NCBI GenBank assembly: GCA_948144175.1 | Contig: CANXME010000803.1 | Span: forward strand, 1-64,000 | DNA: 64,000 nt | Origin: Closterium sp. NIES-65 | Taxonomy: Eukaryota; Streptophyta; Zygnematophyceae; Desmidiales; Closteriaceae | Direction: 5' to 3' | Translations under genes and position numbers: made by a program | The notes under the pieces: model-generated | Seen by the model: the letters and a program-made list of their open reading frames with translations, nothing else | Told to the model about the DNA's origin: nothing | Database searches by the model: none | Part shown: piece after piece, positions 28,385-40,708 of the stretch | Layout of the letters: each line of letters begins with the position of its first letter | Numbering within the stretch: position 1 is the first letter of the stretch

Positions 28385-29333
28385 GGGGGAACACAGGGAA
28401 AAATGGCGTGAAGCCATGGACAGAGAGTTAAAGGCGCTGGAGGAACGGAACACCTGGAAAGTTGTCCCCATCAACGTGGCAAGGAACAAGACCATTCTCA
28501 CCGGGAAATGGGTCTTCCGTGTTAAAACAAAAGTAGACGGCACAATTGAGAAGTTCAAAGCACGCTAGGTTGTGCGTGGATTCGATCAGGAGCACGGACG
28601 GGACTTCACCGAGACATTCGCCCTGGTTAGCCGACATACCTCACTTCGAATCCTCCTCGCGATCGCCGCCATGAAGAAGAAGAAGCTGCGGCAAATCGAC
28701 GTCACTAACGCATTCCTCTACGCACCCGTCGACGCAGAAATCTTCGTCGAGCTCCCACACGGTACCAACGGGGAGCCCAACCAGGTTTGCCAGCTACTGA
28801 AATCGCTCTACAGAATCAAACAAGCCCCGCGGCTGTGGCAACAGTACCTACACGCTCGCCTCATTCGCATCGGATTCCGCCAACTACCTCACGACCAAGG
28901 AATGTACCGACTCACGAAGGGTACCAACTACATCCTGCTGATCGTCTACGTAGACGACCTACTCTACATCGGCTCCACTGATGACATCACCACCTGGTTC
29001 GAAGGGGAGTTACAGAGGGACCTCACACTCACGGTCTCCTCTACCGTCACACAGTACCTCGGCTTGAACATTCGAGAGGAAGAAGACACGATCTACCTCA
29101 ACGCCACTAAGTACGCCGACACCATCGCCAAACGCTTCGCGCTCACGCCTACCACCATCTCTACGCCCTACCGCTACGCGACAGGAAACCACGAGGAAGG
29201 ATCTACTCTACTCAAATCCGCCGGGATACACGACTACCAGAGAAAGCTAGGATGCCTTCTCTTCGCAGCTGTTACCTGCCGCCCCGACCTCTCATACTCC
29301 GCACCAGCTCGCCACTCATCTCAAGAGGCCTGA
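28385..29333 (+). pseudogene. copia-4 reverse transcriptase, one in-frame stop
   Basis: EKWREAMDRELKALEERNTW is the conserved start of the copia RVT_2 domain. TAG at 28566-28568 (KAR*VVRGFDQEHGRD) interrupts it. Then come IDVTNAFLYAPVDAEIFVEL, LYRIKQAPRLWQQYLHARL and the YVDDLLYIGS catalytic motif near 28948. It ends at 29331-29333 with ARHSSQEA followed by TGA. Confidence 0.85.
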
Positions 29334-29343
29334 AGCAAAACAC

Positions 29344-29706
29344 ATGGCCGAACTCGACCGTGCTCTACACTATCTCGTCAGTACGCCAACGATCGGCTTA
29401 ACATATCACAAGAACGCGACCACGCCACATCTCGTCGACGCAGATCACGCGGGCGACTCCGACAACAGACGATCACGCACCGGCTACATCAATCGCTTCG
29501 AGCCTATCGGGCATATCTCTTGGCAATCAAGAAAGCAGGAACTAATTGCTCTCTCGTCAGCTGAAGCTGAATATATTGCACTCTGCGCAGCCACCAAGGA
29601 AGGACTCTATCTTCGCGAGCTGCTGGAAGAAGCAAAGTTAGCCGAGTTACCCAACTTCAGCGACACTCCAGAAGCGAAGGGGAGTGTTGGAAACAATCGG
29701 TCATAA
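29344..29706 (+). pseudogene. copia-4 RNase H, C-terminally truncated
   Basis: HLVDADHAGDSDNRRSRTGY, HISWQSRKQELIALSSAEAE and YIALCAATKEGLYLRELLEE are copia RNase H motifs. The final part, with the last Asp (DNxxA) and the RTKHID segment, is missing: the frame runs from ELPNFSDTPEAKG straight into the purine tract and LTR. This is an internal deletion, so the copy probably lacks RNase H activity. Confidence 0.8.
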
Positions 29707-30130
29707 GCGCCTCTGTCGTGTCGAAACACTAAGGCACAAGCGAAGCGAAGCATACCGAAGCACCGGCGAGTCAACCCTTGGAGGTTGAAGCAACCGCTGG
29801 AGGTTACTCGAAAGTCAAAGGTCAGCGACCTTTGACCTGACAAGTACAGCGCGACAGCAAGGACACACAACTGACTCGCTACAGAGCAGTTGCCCGAGTT
29901 GTCACTGTCTCGAACCGCAACAGCAATAGTAAAAGTAGTTACAACCGTATCTCTTCGCATTCCTTGTACTCTTATATATTCTTGTATCTCTTTGCTTCAA
30001 TCAACTTACTTTGCCCTCACATACTAGCGCAAGGTGGTTCAGAATCCCTTTATTAAAACGCTTCCGCTACTACATCACTCTACCCAGAGATTAACCCTAC
30101 CAAAGATCCTAAGGGGCACTCAGCCCAACA
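29685..30130 (+). repeat. 3' LTR of copia-4
   Basis: 446 bp, directly after the purine tract GAAGCGAAGGGGAG (29671-29684). Confidence 0.95.
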
Positions 30131-31432
30131 AATGGAACCCGTCCGCGAATTTCGTGAGCGGACGGAAGCGACGCCCATCTACGCCGCGCTGCACCGCTCT
30201 CGCCCTCGATGGGCCCGTTTCATGTGGCGCTCGACCCTGGTGACGTGTCGAACGCCCCCTCCGCTCATTGAAATGGGCCTTTCCGCTGCATTCAGGGCGC
30301 CCCACCTCATGCAACCACCAAATTTCACATCGAGGCCAATAAGGCCCCGAAAAGCTCCTCCTCCCTTCGTCGCGAAACGCGCCCTGCCTCGTCGCCCTTC
30401 CACCCGAGTATGTCTCGGTGGGGGGGATGGCAAACAGACAGCTAATACCTGAGAGCGTTCTCATTTTGTTGCTGTTTTCTTCCAACCCCCTTCCTACTCC
30501 CTAGTTCCCAACTTTCCTGCACTCCCGCCACCCCTAGTACTGTTGTGTGATGCAACCATATGCATTCACGTCTGTCTGCCTCCCATCATGTGTTTGTGCG
30601 TTGCATGCGTGGTGTGAGCGTGTGCAAGAAATTTGTGTCTTGTGTGGTTTGGATTTTCTGAGTGTGTGTGAATGTTATTTGGCTTGAGCAGATATCTGAA
30701 GTGACTCCTCTGCTCAAGAGCTTTCCGACGAACCAAGAATCACTTCAATCGGAGCACGAACAAGAAAGTTACGAACGTTGGAGTTCGTATGCTTTTGATA
30801 TTTGGTTGTGGTGACCATGGAGAGTTGTGGGGTTGACTCAATATGGGGTACAGACTTTTGGGGGTTGGGAAATTCGTCTTTTCTACTGTATTTGCTGCCA
30901 AGTGGTTGGGTGAAACCAAACCAGGTTGGCAAGTGTGGCCAAGTTGGGTTAAGGTGGATGGCATGGGTTGGGAAAGTGACAAAAGTGAAAGTGGGGTTGC
31001 CTATGGAGAGGGGAATTGTGTGGCATGGGGTTTCCTTGGTTGGGGACTCTCTTGGGACCTTCCTTCTTGTCCTCCTCATCCCATCCCACCTGGTTTAGTG
31101 CTACTCCAACTCTCTTGTGTAGTTAATTGTGAGCTTGTGAGACAATTGTGATTGAGTTAATATTCTATGGCAGCATACCCCCTAGTGCGCCGAAATTCAT
31201 AACTCAAGAAATACTTCACCTTATCGTACGATTCAAATTGGGAATTGTAGCCACGAACTAGAGCTACAAATATCTAAGTTTGGTGAAGTTTTAACAGTGC
31301 ACCTTTCGTCGACGGCGTTTCTTGTGAAGTCGACGTTTTCTGTCCAGAATTCTAAGCCAACGATTTTGAGAATTTTTGGCACCTAATCTTCGTAGACTCC
31401 GTCCTTAGTCTCTAACAACTGCTAGGCCTGCC
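30131..31432. other. Region between copia-4 and the decayed plus-strand gene
   Basis: 30136-30460 is GC-rich and contains a hairpin (CCGTCCGCGAATTTCGTGAGCGGACGG, 30139-30165). 30460-31432 is lower in GC; open frames there (30843-31151) resemble nothing known. It could be a promoter region of the gene starting at 31433. Confidence 0.4.
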
Positions 31433-31500
31433 ATGGCTACAAGCCCCGCCTCCCTACCCGTCGTGAACGAGCCGACGGTTCGACGCGGCCTCATCCTAAC

Positions 31501-31636
31501 TGTTGAACTAAGAGAGGAATGAATCGACTAGGTCAAAGGGTGGGGTACAAGAGTGTCGAGAAATGTTACCATATGTACCCTCTAAGGATAACCCCTACAT
31601 AGCCTAGACAGATAGAAATCATATATTGTGCTAACA
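31501..31636 (-). repeat. 3' LTR of copia-3
   Basis: 136 bp, TGTTGAACTAAG...GTGCTAACA. Confidence 0.9.
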
Positions 31637-31791
31637 CACCCCCATAGGTGAAGTAGGGGATAGCAAACCAACTAGTGGTCACAAGACCAGTCACGAGAAG
31701 CAAGCAAAGCAAAGCCCAGGGTGGATCTCAAGATCACCACGCATTCTGAATAGAAGCAAGCGGCCAGAGGGCCAGTTCACATGCAGAGTTA

Positions 31792-32377
31792 GGGCGTATC
31801 CAGGTTCGGGTCTTGAGCACTGTTCTGGCTACTGTTTGGGTCATGCGGAATTTGCGCATGACCCGAAGTGGGCTGCCGAGCCGCGCGCGGCCCCAGCTTT
31901 GGGTCAATGTGTAGGTGTTGTGCGACTGACGTGCACGACCCACCCACAGCCAATCACCTGGTTGCACGATTGTGGTGTTACTGCCAACTTTTTGTCGATC
32001 GGCAGTCGAGTGTCACACGTGGGCAATTTCCCACGTCTGACACCTCTGCACCCAACCACTCGGCAAATTGACCCCGAGTGTGTCTAAAATTTCTCGCGTC
32101 GCGCTCCCAACATTTGGGAATTCGGTCAGGGAATTTTGGGGGTTGTGTTTTCTCAGTGAGTGTCACGTGGTTTTGCGTGGGTCTTGCTAATGACCTTTCG
32201 AAATGTTATGGCATCCCTCCATTGGATGCGACTGTTGTTGTGAGCTGGATTTTTGCGCAAAAACCCTTGCGGCAATATGGGGGTCGCATGACCCAAACAT
32301 GCATTCTATGTTGTTTGGGTCATCCGCAAATCGCGCATGCCCGGAACAGTGCTCATGACCCGAACCTGGATACGCCC
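31792..32377. mobile_element. PIF/Harbinger-like MITE inside copia-3
   Basis: 586 bp, flanked by TTA (31789-31791 and 32378-32380). Terminal inverted repeats begin GGGCGTATCCAGGTTCGGGT and extend imperfectly for about 35 bp to TGAGCACTGTTC. A TTA duplication is typical of PIF/Harbinger (Tourist-like) MITEs. There is no transposase. It lies in the 3' non-coding part of copia-3, between GTTCACATGCAGAG and TAAGAGCAAGGC, which resemble neighbouring sequence in copia-1. Confidence 0.8.
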
Positions 32378-32439
32378 TTATAAGAGCAAGGCAAACACTG
32401 ATCACAACCTAGCAAGAGTAAACATGTAAGTATAAAGAT

Positions 32440-35400
32440 ATATATCATTGTACAAGTCCAAGATCAAGAGACAAGCAGGTGAGGCAGAGTGGGCAGAAGC
32501 CCAAGAGCGGTGCAAAAGCGCTGATGATCACCTGACCCGAGGGCCTTGGTGAAGACATCAGCAGTGTTGGCCCGAGAGGCCACGTAGGAAAGACAAAGCT
32601 GACCACGCTGCTACAGCTCTCGAGCAAGGAAGTAGCGAAGAGCAATGTCCTTCATTCTGTGCTCCAATCTTTGCTCGTGACACAAGGCAAGCATGGCCTT
32701 GTTGTCAACGTGCAGATCTGGAGGAGAACGAGGCTACTACCCCAAGTCGGTCAGTAGGTAGGTCAGCCAGCGTAGCTCCTGTGCAGCCATAGCCCCAGCG
32801 TAGATCTCGGCCTCACAGCTGGAACTAAGCACAGAAGACGAACGAGTGGACCTCCACGAGACAGAACTAGAGCCAAGACTGAAGGTGTACCCCTATGACG
32901 ACTGCTGAATCGCCAGGTCGTCGGCCCAGGAAGCGTCTGAGTCACCTAAAAGTACCAGTGAGTCCCATCCTCCAAGCACAAGCCCCATGCTCGATGTACT
33001 GCACAAGTAATGCAGTACCCTCTTCGCAGCTTCCCTGTGCACCTTTCAGTGTCTACCGAGAGCCACGTAGCGAGCCAGGACGCTGAGAGGGTACGCGAGA
33101 TCAGGTTGTGTGCATGTCATCAGGTACATGAGGCAACCCACTAGCTCTGGATACGGACCACTTGGCTCTATGGACTTGTTCGAAGGTGGAGCTGAGAGCG
33201 AGTGGCCGGTAGACAAAGGAGTGGGCTGTGGCGAGGACCACGTGAAGCCGAATCGATGAAGGCCCTGGTGCACCATGTGAGACACCGTCAGGGTGATGGT
33301 GCGCCGTGCTCTGTCCCGAGTGATCTGCAGGGCAAGATAGCTCCGCAGCAAACCCAGGTCAGTGCATGTGTGTCTCTCCTGCAGCTCCGCCTCCACTAGG
33401 GCTAGTGCCTCAGTGTCAGCACTAGCAAAAACCAAGTCATCGACGTATACGAGAACGTAGAACGGCGGTAGATTAGTGTCAGTGTGTAGAAACAGCGACA
33501 GGTCAGCAGAGGAAGGAACAAACCCAAGAGCCCCAGTGTGTCGTGCCACTCGCGAGGCACCTGGCGGAGACCGTAGACTAGTCGCTGGAGGCTCCGCTGG
33601 GTACCCGAAGGAAACGACCCGGTGAAGCCAGGTGGGCGGCGCAGCCAGATCTCGTCGTGAAGGCTGCCATACAAGAAGGTTGTGGAGAAGTCGAGGGAGT
33701 GCAGCTCGTAGTCACGCTATGCTGCAACATGCAGCAACACCCGAAGAGTAGTCATCTTCAGGGTGGGGGAGAAAGTCTGAAAGAAGTCGACCCCCTCACG
33801 CTAAGTGAAGCCTTGAGCAACGTAACGCGCCTTGAAGGCAGGCGGAGAACTTGGCAGCCGCTTCACTATGAAAATCCACATGCCATCGACTATGTTCGCC
33901 CCAGGAGGAGGAGCCTCGTCGATGTAAGTGCCTGTGGACTTCCAGGAAGCCATCTCTATGTCTATGGCTATCTGCCACTGAGAGGGGTACTCACCCGTGA
34001 TCGCCTCAGCGTAAGAGCGCGAGTAGGGATGTCAAGTGCATCCGGGTCTCCCTCAGGCCAAAGCAGCATGGATGTGAGACGAGGTAAAACGACCGCAAGA
34101 CACTCAAGCTCAAACTGCCTGTCCCCAAGGACGTCACAGACTAGGGCAGTCTCACCCCCGACAGACGGAGGACAGATAGACTCAGACTCAGTAACTATAC
34201 TCGCGACGTAGTCAAGACGACTCCTAGCAGCAAAGTCGACTAGCTCAGTGACTAGGGCAAACGCAGCAGTACACTCAAAGTCAGGGTCGGTGACGACTGT
34301 AGCGAGGGGACGAGTGACAGTAGGACTGGCAGCATGAGCAAGGTCGTACACGGGGTCAGGAACGTGCGGAAGAGAGGACGCGGGAGGCTCAGGAAAGACA
34401 ACACGTAGTGGAGTAGAAGGACGAAGTGCCATATTGTGAGTGCCTGGGACAGCAGGAGGACGAGGACTGCAACACGACGAGCACAAACAGGCGTGAAAGC
34501 ATGAGACTCAGGCTCACAACGCGCTGTCAGGAACTCAGTCAACTCAGTGTGAGGAGCAGGAGCGGGCATCGGGGAGCCAGGCAATAGCTATGCCTGAGGC
34601 TGGTCTGTCGGTGGACACAGGAGAGGTGGAGTGAGGCCAGTGGAAGACGAGAGACTAAAAACCTAGAGAAGGGCCGAGTCAGGCGGTGGCAGGCACGATT
34701 GCGGCTGCGGGTAGAAAAACGGTCGGCTCGGCGCAGTACCCGTTCCGTCAGCAGCTCCAGCACCTCCAGTACCTCCAGCTCCAGCACCTCCAGTAGCACG
34801 TCCAGCACCTCCAACACCAGCAGCACCACCAGCTCCTGCATCTCCAGCACCTCTAGTACCTCTAGAACCACCAGCTCCAGCACCTCCAGCACCTCCAGTA
34901 CCACCAGCTCCAGTACCTCCAGCACCAGCAGCACCATAAGCTCTGGCAGCTCCAGCACCTCTAGTACAAGCACCTCCAAGACCAGCAGCTCCAGCACCTC
35001 CAGCACCTCCAGAACCTCCAGTACCACCAGCTCCAGTACCTCCAGTACCAGCAGTACCTCCAGTACCACCAGCTCCAGTACCTCCAGCAACAATAGTACC
35101 ACCAACTCCGGCAGCTCCAGCACCTCTAGTACGAGCACCTCCAGGTTCAGCAGCTCCAGCACCTCCAGGACCTCCGAGACCAGCAGCTCCAGTACCACCA
35201 GCTCCAGCACCAGTAGCTCCAGTAGTACCTCCAGCACCAGCAGCTCCAGCGTCTAGGTAACTCCAAGCTCCAGCACCAGAGCGGCCTCGTCAAACGACCC
35301 ACTCACGAAGCTGCTGCAGTGAGGGTGTCTCGAGTCGACTAGGTGGCTGCTGCTGTCCAACACCAGGACCTGCAGCAGGAGCACCCACGGCCCCTCCACC

Positions 35401-37630
35401 ACTAGGACTCGCAGCACCCCCAGTCTCAGCACCCCCAGAACCCTCACCCCCAGGACCAGCACCCTCAGTCTAGGCGCCCTTAGGACCAGCACCTCATGCG
35501 TCCTCAACCCCAGTGTCACCACCCCAGCAGCACTAGTGTCCACAGCTACAGGCTGTAGGGGTTGTGAAGACGGTCGAGGCGGAAAACCAGGAGGGGTCTC
35601 CAAGCGTGAAGAGCAACGAGTGGCCGCCGTGTCATCAGCGGCAAGGTCACCCCCCTCTACCGGGCCAGAGGAGTCAGAAGAGATCTCCAAAGGCTCAACC
35701 AAGGGGGTTGGGTCTACCTGAGACACACCTAAGGGAGTTGGGCCCAATGGGGGGAGGGGGTCTACCGAGGGGGGGGAACTGGTACCAGGAAGAGAGGCGC
35801 CATGGGGATCGGGTGGGACGCGTGCGGGAGGAGCGTGTAGACCGATTCGACAAAGGTGATGTCCTGGGAGGAGAGCATGCAATGGTCGCGAGGGTGGTAA
35901 AACTGCCACGGCGGGGCGTCGGTGGGGAAGCCCAGGAAGGCGCAGGAGAGAGTGCGAGGAGAGAGCTTGCTCGCGGTGGTATGACGAACAAAGGAGAGCA
36001 CACTCCAGACCCAAAACGCCGATGCATCGCCAACCTTTCCAGTCCAACGGAGTGTGGGCAAGGTCTCTAGCAAAGAGACATGGGGCTAGAGGTTGAGCTG
36101 ATGCGCGGCGTATCGGACCTCAAACAGCCACAGAAAATGGGGATCAGCCGCATGGATCATGGAGGTACAAGCAACCTCCACGATCAAGCCAATGTGACGC
36201 TCAGCAATCCCATTTCTCTGCGGAGAGGCCGGAAGCGTGAACGACTTGATGATGCCCTCGTCTCGACAGAACTCCGCAAGGAGGCTGGAAGAGAACTCAC
36301 CGCCCCTGTCAGAGTGCAGACGTAGGACTAGAAGGTCCTGTCAAAACCGCTCGTGCAGATGGCGACAAGTAGGGCGGATCCAGGGGATCAAAACACCGCT
36401 GATGACTGCCTTGCTGCGCAAAGGGAAGACCTTGTTGTAGCACATGTAGTCGTCAACAACCAGCAGGAAGTAGCGCTCCTGGTACATCCCACTGACGGGG
36501 GCCGGGCCCCACACGTCTATGTGAAGAGTCTGCAGAGGAGCAGTTGTCAGAGCAAACGAGGAGGAGTGAGGAGCGGCGCGCTGCCGCCCCCGACGCAGGG
36601 AAGGCACGGCGGGGCAGGCAAGCGCGGGAGGGGGGGCAGGGACCTGGGAAGGCCAGAGACAAGGAGACGGGAGTGCATGCTGTGGAGACGCGGCGGAGAG
36701 GGGTGACCGTGTCGGTGGTGCCAGAGAAGAGTTTGGTGGGAGAGTACCCGACATGAGCAAGACGCAACGAACTGACCATACGTAGACACCTGACTCGGCG
36801 CTGCCACTTGACCTGACGCAACCACCTGTGCAGACGCAGTGGTCAGGGTATACAGACTGGACCCAGGCTGCCGAGTGAACTTAGCAAGGTGACGTCCAGT
36901 CCGGGAGCACGTACAGATCGCCACATGCTGCCCTCCCCGAATGAAGGTATCAACCCAAACATCCTGAAGGACTGCGTTGCTCACCAATTTTGTCAAGAAC
37001 GAGGGGAGGTGGAGGCCTGAAAGAGAGCCGGAGGGGACTTCCGGACACGGGAGGACAGTGGAGGCTTGCGCTATGACTGGCCCCCAAGTGGGGTCAGCCA
37101 GTGAGACTGGGACAGGTGCTGCGAGCGGTGTGACTGAGGCGCAATCACGAAAGAAGCAACGTGATGCTCCTGAGTCAAGTGTGAAAGTGTGCAAGGTCTC
37201 AGCTGAGGCAGGACCAGTGGCGGTAGACGCACTAGCACCTAAAGCTGCAGCAGACTCACTAGCATCTAGAGCAGCATCCGCTACGCAACCAGGGACGCCT
37301 TGCTGAGAAACACAGTCGCGAAGCCGCTACGGGGAGAAGGTCTTCTGCTGACGCTACTGCCGCCGCTGTCTAGTACCCATAAAACCATAACCTCCACCAC
37401 CTGGACGGCCGCGCTAAACTACCCACTCACGGATCTACTGTGGCAAGGGAGTGTCCATGTGCGCGGGCTGCCACTGCTGTCCAGCACCTCCTTCACCTCC
37501 AGCACAATAACCTCCACCACCAGGACGGCCTCGCTGAATAACCCACTCGCGAAGCTGCTCCGGTGATAGAGTGTCTGGGTGAGTGGCTGCTGTTGTCGAT
37601 TTTAGACGCTGCTACGACCGTGATAGTGGC
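32440..37630 (-). pseudogene. copia-3 pol remnants with internal gag deletion
   Basis: In minus-strand order: a gag start (ATG near 37634) runs about 15 codons and then jumps to a late-gag motif (EQLREWVIQRG, near 37560), so most of gag is deleted. Protease is TFTLDSGASRCFFRDCAS (37190). Integrase zinc domain is TLLWHHRHGHPSPPRLHSMH ... CLPC. Integrase core is LQTLHIDVWGPAPVSGMYQE (36560). A long triplet-rich linker covers 34700-35260. RT is LYTLIYR..., YVLVYVDDLVFASADTEALA (33460) and HTCTDLGLLRSYLALQITRD. RNase H traces run to 32440. Frame changes and stops occur throughout. Confidence 0.8.
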
Positions 37631-38930
37631 CATGACAGGCAGTGAGAGTCAATAGCAGCGGCGCAAGGGCGGTAGTAGCAACTGCTGTAGCTGCAGCTGT
37701 AGTAGTAGCGGTGGTCGCTGTGGGTGTAACAACACTAGCGACTGCTGGAGTGCCTGTGGAGGCCAGTAGGGTGCGTGGGCAGCTGGGCACGGGCGAGCGT
37801 AGTAACAGCAGTAGTGACAGTAGTAGCAGCTGTAGCGCCAGCAACTGTAGCAAGGGCGGCTCGCCAGGGCAGCAGTAGCGTAGGCGGCAGCAGTAGCTCA
37901 ACAACAATAGCACAGGTAGCAGCAACAGCCTAACAGCAGCAACAGCAGCACCTGAGCAGCAGCAGGGCTGCTCGGTCGAGCTGGGCAATGTTGGAGGGCG
38001 GCGCGACTCGGCAGGGCTGGGCAGCGCGGGGGCCTAAGGGCAGGGCGGCGCGCGGGCCTAAGGGTGGGGCAGCGCGGCTCGCGGGCTGCAGGGCAGCGTG
38101 GCTCGCTGGCTGTAGGGCAGGGCAGCGCGGCTCTAAGGGGCAGGGCGGCGCACGGGCCTAAGGGCAGGGCAGGGCAGCGCGGCTCAGGCTGCAGCAGCAG
38201 CAGCAGCAGCTGAGCAGTAGCAGCAGCGCAGCCGGCAGCAACAGCTGAGCAGCAGCAGCAGCAGCAGCAGCACAGGTGGCAGCAGCACAGGTGGCAGCAG
38301 CACAGGTGGCAGCAACAGCACAGCCAGCAGCAGTAGCTCAAGCGAGAGCAGCAGCAGCACAGGTGGCAGCAACAGTGCAGGCGGTAGCAACAGCTCAGGC
38401 GGCAGCAACGCTTTTGGTAGCAGTTGTGCAGCAGCAGTAGTGTGGCGGGTAGGGGCTCGGCAGGGCACAACGCAGCAGCGTGTGCAGCAGCAGCAGCTCA
38501 GGCACAGTAGCAGCTCAGGCACGGCAGAAGAGCAGAAGCACCACGGTTGGCAGCAGCTGCATAGCAGCAGCAGCGTACGGCAGCGCGGTTGGCTGGGCAC
38601 AGCGCAGCAGCGCTTGCGGCAGCAGCAGCTCAGGTGCAGAAGCGCGCTAGCAGTTCGCGGGCAGGGCGAGCAGTGCGCGGGCAGCAAATGCAGCGCGTGA
38701 GCAGTAGGGGCAGTGCGCGAGCAGCGGGCGCAGCATACAGGTAGGGCGGCACGCGGGCTGCAGGGTAGGGCATCGCACGGGCTGGGCAGCGGGGCACGTG
38801 CGCTCGTAAGCGGGGCGCGCGGGCTGGGCAGTGGGGCGCGCGTGGCTAGGCAGGAAAAATCGATGCGCCTAGGGCGCGTTTTGGGCAGGATAAAAAACGG
38901 GACGCGCCTAGGGGCGCGATTTGGGTAGGA
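37630..38930 (-). repeat. Triplet- and GC-rich leader of copia-3
   Basis: CAG/GCAGCA-type imperfect repeats (37640-38700) and GGGCAGGGCGGCGCGCGGGC-type units (38000-38180, 38640-38860). This is non-coding leader between primer site and gag. Confidence 0.75.
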
Positions 38931-38946
38931 GATTGAAAACTTAACG

Positions 38947-38997
38947 GTGGGCCCTATTAAATATCTGGTCCTAAGGACCTAATGGCTCTTAATACCA
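38947..38997 (-). promoter_or_regulatory. copia-3 primer site, hairpin and GGGCCCAC box
   Basis: Minus sense: TGGTATTAAGAGCC, a perfect stem GGTCC/GGACC with a 3-nt loop (38967-38979), then GGGCCCAC (38947-38954). Confidence 0.6.
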
Positions 38998-39132
38998 TGT
39001 TGAACTAAGAGGAGAGGAATGAGTCGACTAGGTCAAAGGGTGGGGTAAAAGAGTGTTGAGAAATGTTATGTACCCTCTTAAGGATAACCCCTACATAGCC
39101 TAGACAGATAGAAATCATATATTGTTTTGACA
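38998..39132 (-). repeat. 5' LTR of copia-3
   Basis: 135 bp, TGTTGAACTAAG...GTTTTGACA. Confidence 0.9.
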
Positions 39133-40466
39133 CTAACCTTAGGCAGGATCAAGGTGGGGTGATCGAAGACCAGGTGAACGAGCTTAGCGAGGCGCCGAGG
39201 ACGGAGCTCGACAAGAGGATGCTCAACGCGGGCGTTGTGTACGTTTCATGTATAACCCATTTTCGGTTTGAGCATTTTCGGTTTGCCATGTTTCCCTGTT
39301 GCTGAATGTGCGCTAGCTTTCTGTTTTCAAGGGAGCTGCTGTTCGTCGAGCAGCTTGTCAAGCTGTCGATCATGACTTCGACGCGTGTGCATGAAGAGAT
39401 GGCGCGTCCCACACAAATCGCTTTTGCGAACAACCACGTCGACGGCTTGCTCGGCAAGCAAGTGGTTCTCGTTTGCTGCGGACCACGTGAGTTCGACACT
39501 CTCTTGTCGCCTTGGGTGCTCCGTATTAGCCCTAAACCCGTGCTCTCGTGCATTCGCTCTGCATGCCGCCTGAGTGTGGGACCATTCTCCCACAAGAGCC
39601 TGTTTGTGGTATCGCGCCCCGACAATCTGCTGGCCCCGTGGCACCGTGGCTGTCGAACTCGAATGATGCACTACGATTCGAAAGACAGGTTTCCCATGGT
39701 GAACCACCAATCTTTGATGGCGCTTGAAGTTCTCGTGTGAATGATCGACTTGCCACCCTGCTGTCGACTTGCCGCCCTGCTGTCGACTTGCCGTTTTTGA
39801 CAATCTTACTCTCCTGTCCGTTGCTGTGCAGTTGGATGAAGCAGCAGCTTCGCGCTGAATATGTGATGACCCAGCGGGTTGTGACCGAGCACGAGCAGGG
39901 GGGGCTGGAGGACATCTATTGGCTTCTGGCCTTAATCACGAGTTTCTATCTTCTGGTAAGCCAACCCTTACACTTACTCGTGCATGTTTTCGTCTAGCAT
40001 GTTGTTCTGTCGCTTACGTGTGTTTTATACCCGTCGCAGACGACGACGACCTTGACGAGCCCCAATGAACTAGGCGCGGGAGCTCGTGTCATGCACGGAG
40101 TGCGAAGGATTCTGTCGAACTGGGACAATTTCATTCTGCAGCCTCGATAGGGCGAGCTCGTGAGTCTCGGGAGAACAAGCCCTGGCCCCCAGATGCTTCC
40201 GTCGTTCATGGTCAAGCTGTTTTGGAAAAAGTTTGGCGAGGTGGCGGAGGGAGTAGGAGTAGGAGGTGGTACCAAACACGAGGGAGGAGGCGAGGGGACG
40301 ACACACGTCGTTGTTGATTTTGAATACGAGGCGGAGGAGGAGACCAAGGAGGATACATCGAGGCAAGCTCAGCACGGGGCGAGTAGCCCGGGCGGCCATG
40401 CGAAGGAGCACGATGGCTCGAGCTCTGATTCGAGCTCCGGCTCGAGCTCGAGCGATGAGTCGGTCG

Positions 40467-40708
40467 TGTGAAAAAGGACTAGTGAGCGTTAGGCTTAGGA
40501 GCCATAGTAAGTTGGGTAGGAGCGATTGAGCTCGAGTGAGTTTAGGAAAGTCGAGAAGTTTCAACAAAAGAGGGGTTTCACTATAGAGCGAGCAGTACAA
40601 ATAGGCAAGAAGAAAGGTGCACCACCAAACAGAACATTATATGACTACAGTAGTCTACACTACAGGCAGTTACAAAACAATATATAGAAATATATATTAT
40701 TCTTGACA
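40467..40708 (-). repeat. 3' LTR of the TRIM-like element
   Basis: 242 bp. Minus sense starts TGTCAAGAAT and ends TTTTTCACA. Confidence 0.88.

Larger units (their letters stand above)
22238..30130 (+). mobile_element. Ty1/copia retrotransposon copia-4, full-length but decayed
   Basis: LTRs of 446 bp (22238-22683 and 29685-30130) begin TGTTGG and end CCAACA. The target duplication AATGG is perfect (22233-22237, 30131-30135). The primer site TGGTATGAGAGCAGG is at 24752, displaced from the 5' LTR by an inserted element. Order is gag, protease remnant, integrase, RT, RNase H, as in copia. The LTRs differ at about six positions, so it is fairly young, yet gag and RT have stops. Its leader lacks the GGGCCCAC box, so it is a different lineage from the others here. 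Confidence 0.95.
31501..39132 (-). mobile_element. Ty1/copia retrotransposon copia-3, old, gag-deleted
   Basis: LTRs of 136 and 135 bp (31501-31636 and 38998-39132) differ at many positions. The target duplication CTAAC is perfect (31496-31500 and 39133-39137). Minus sense: primer site TGGTATTAAGAGC next to the right LTR, purine tract CCTATGGGGGTG next to the left LTR. It carries a MITE. LTR divergence and many coding lesions make it the oldest of the complete copia elements here. Confidence 0.92.
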
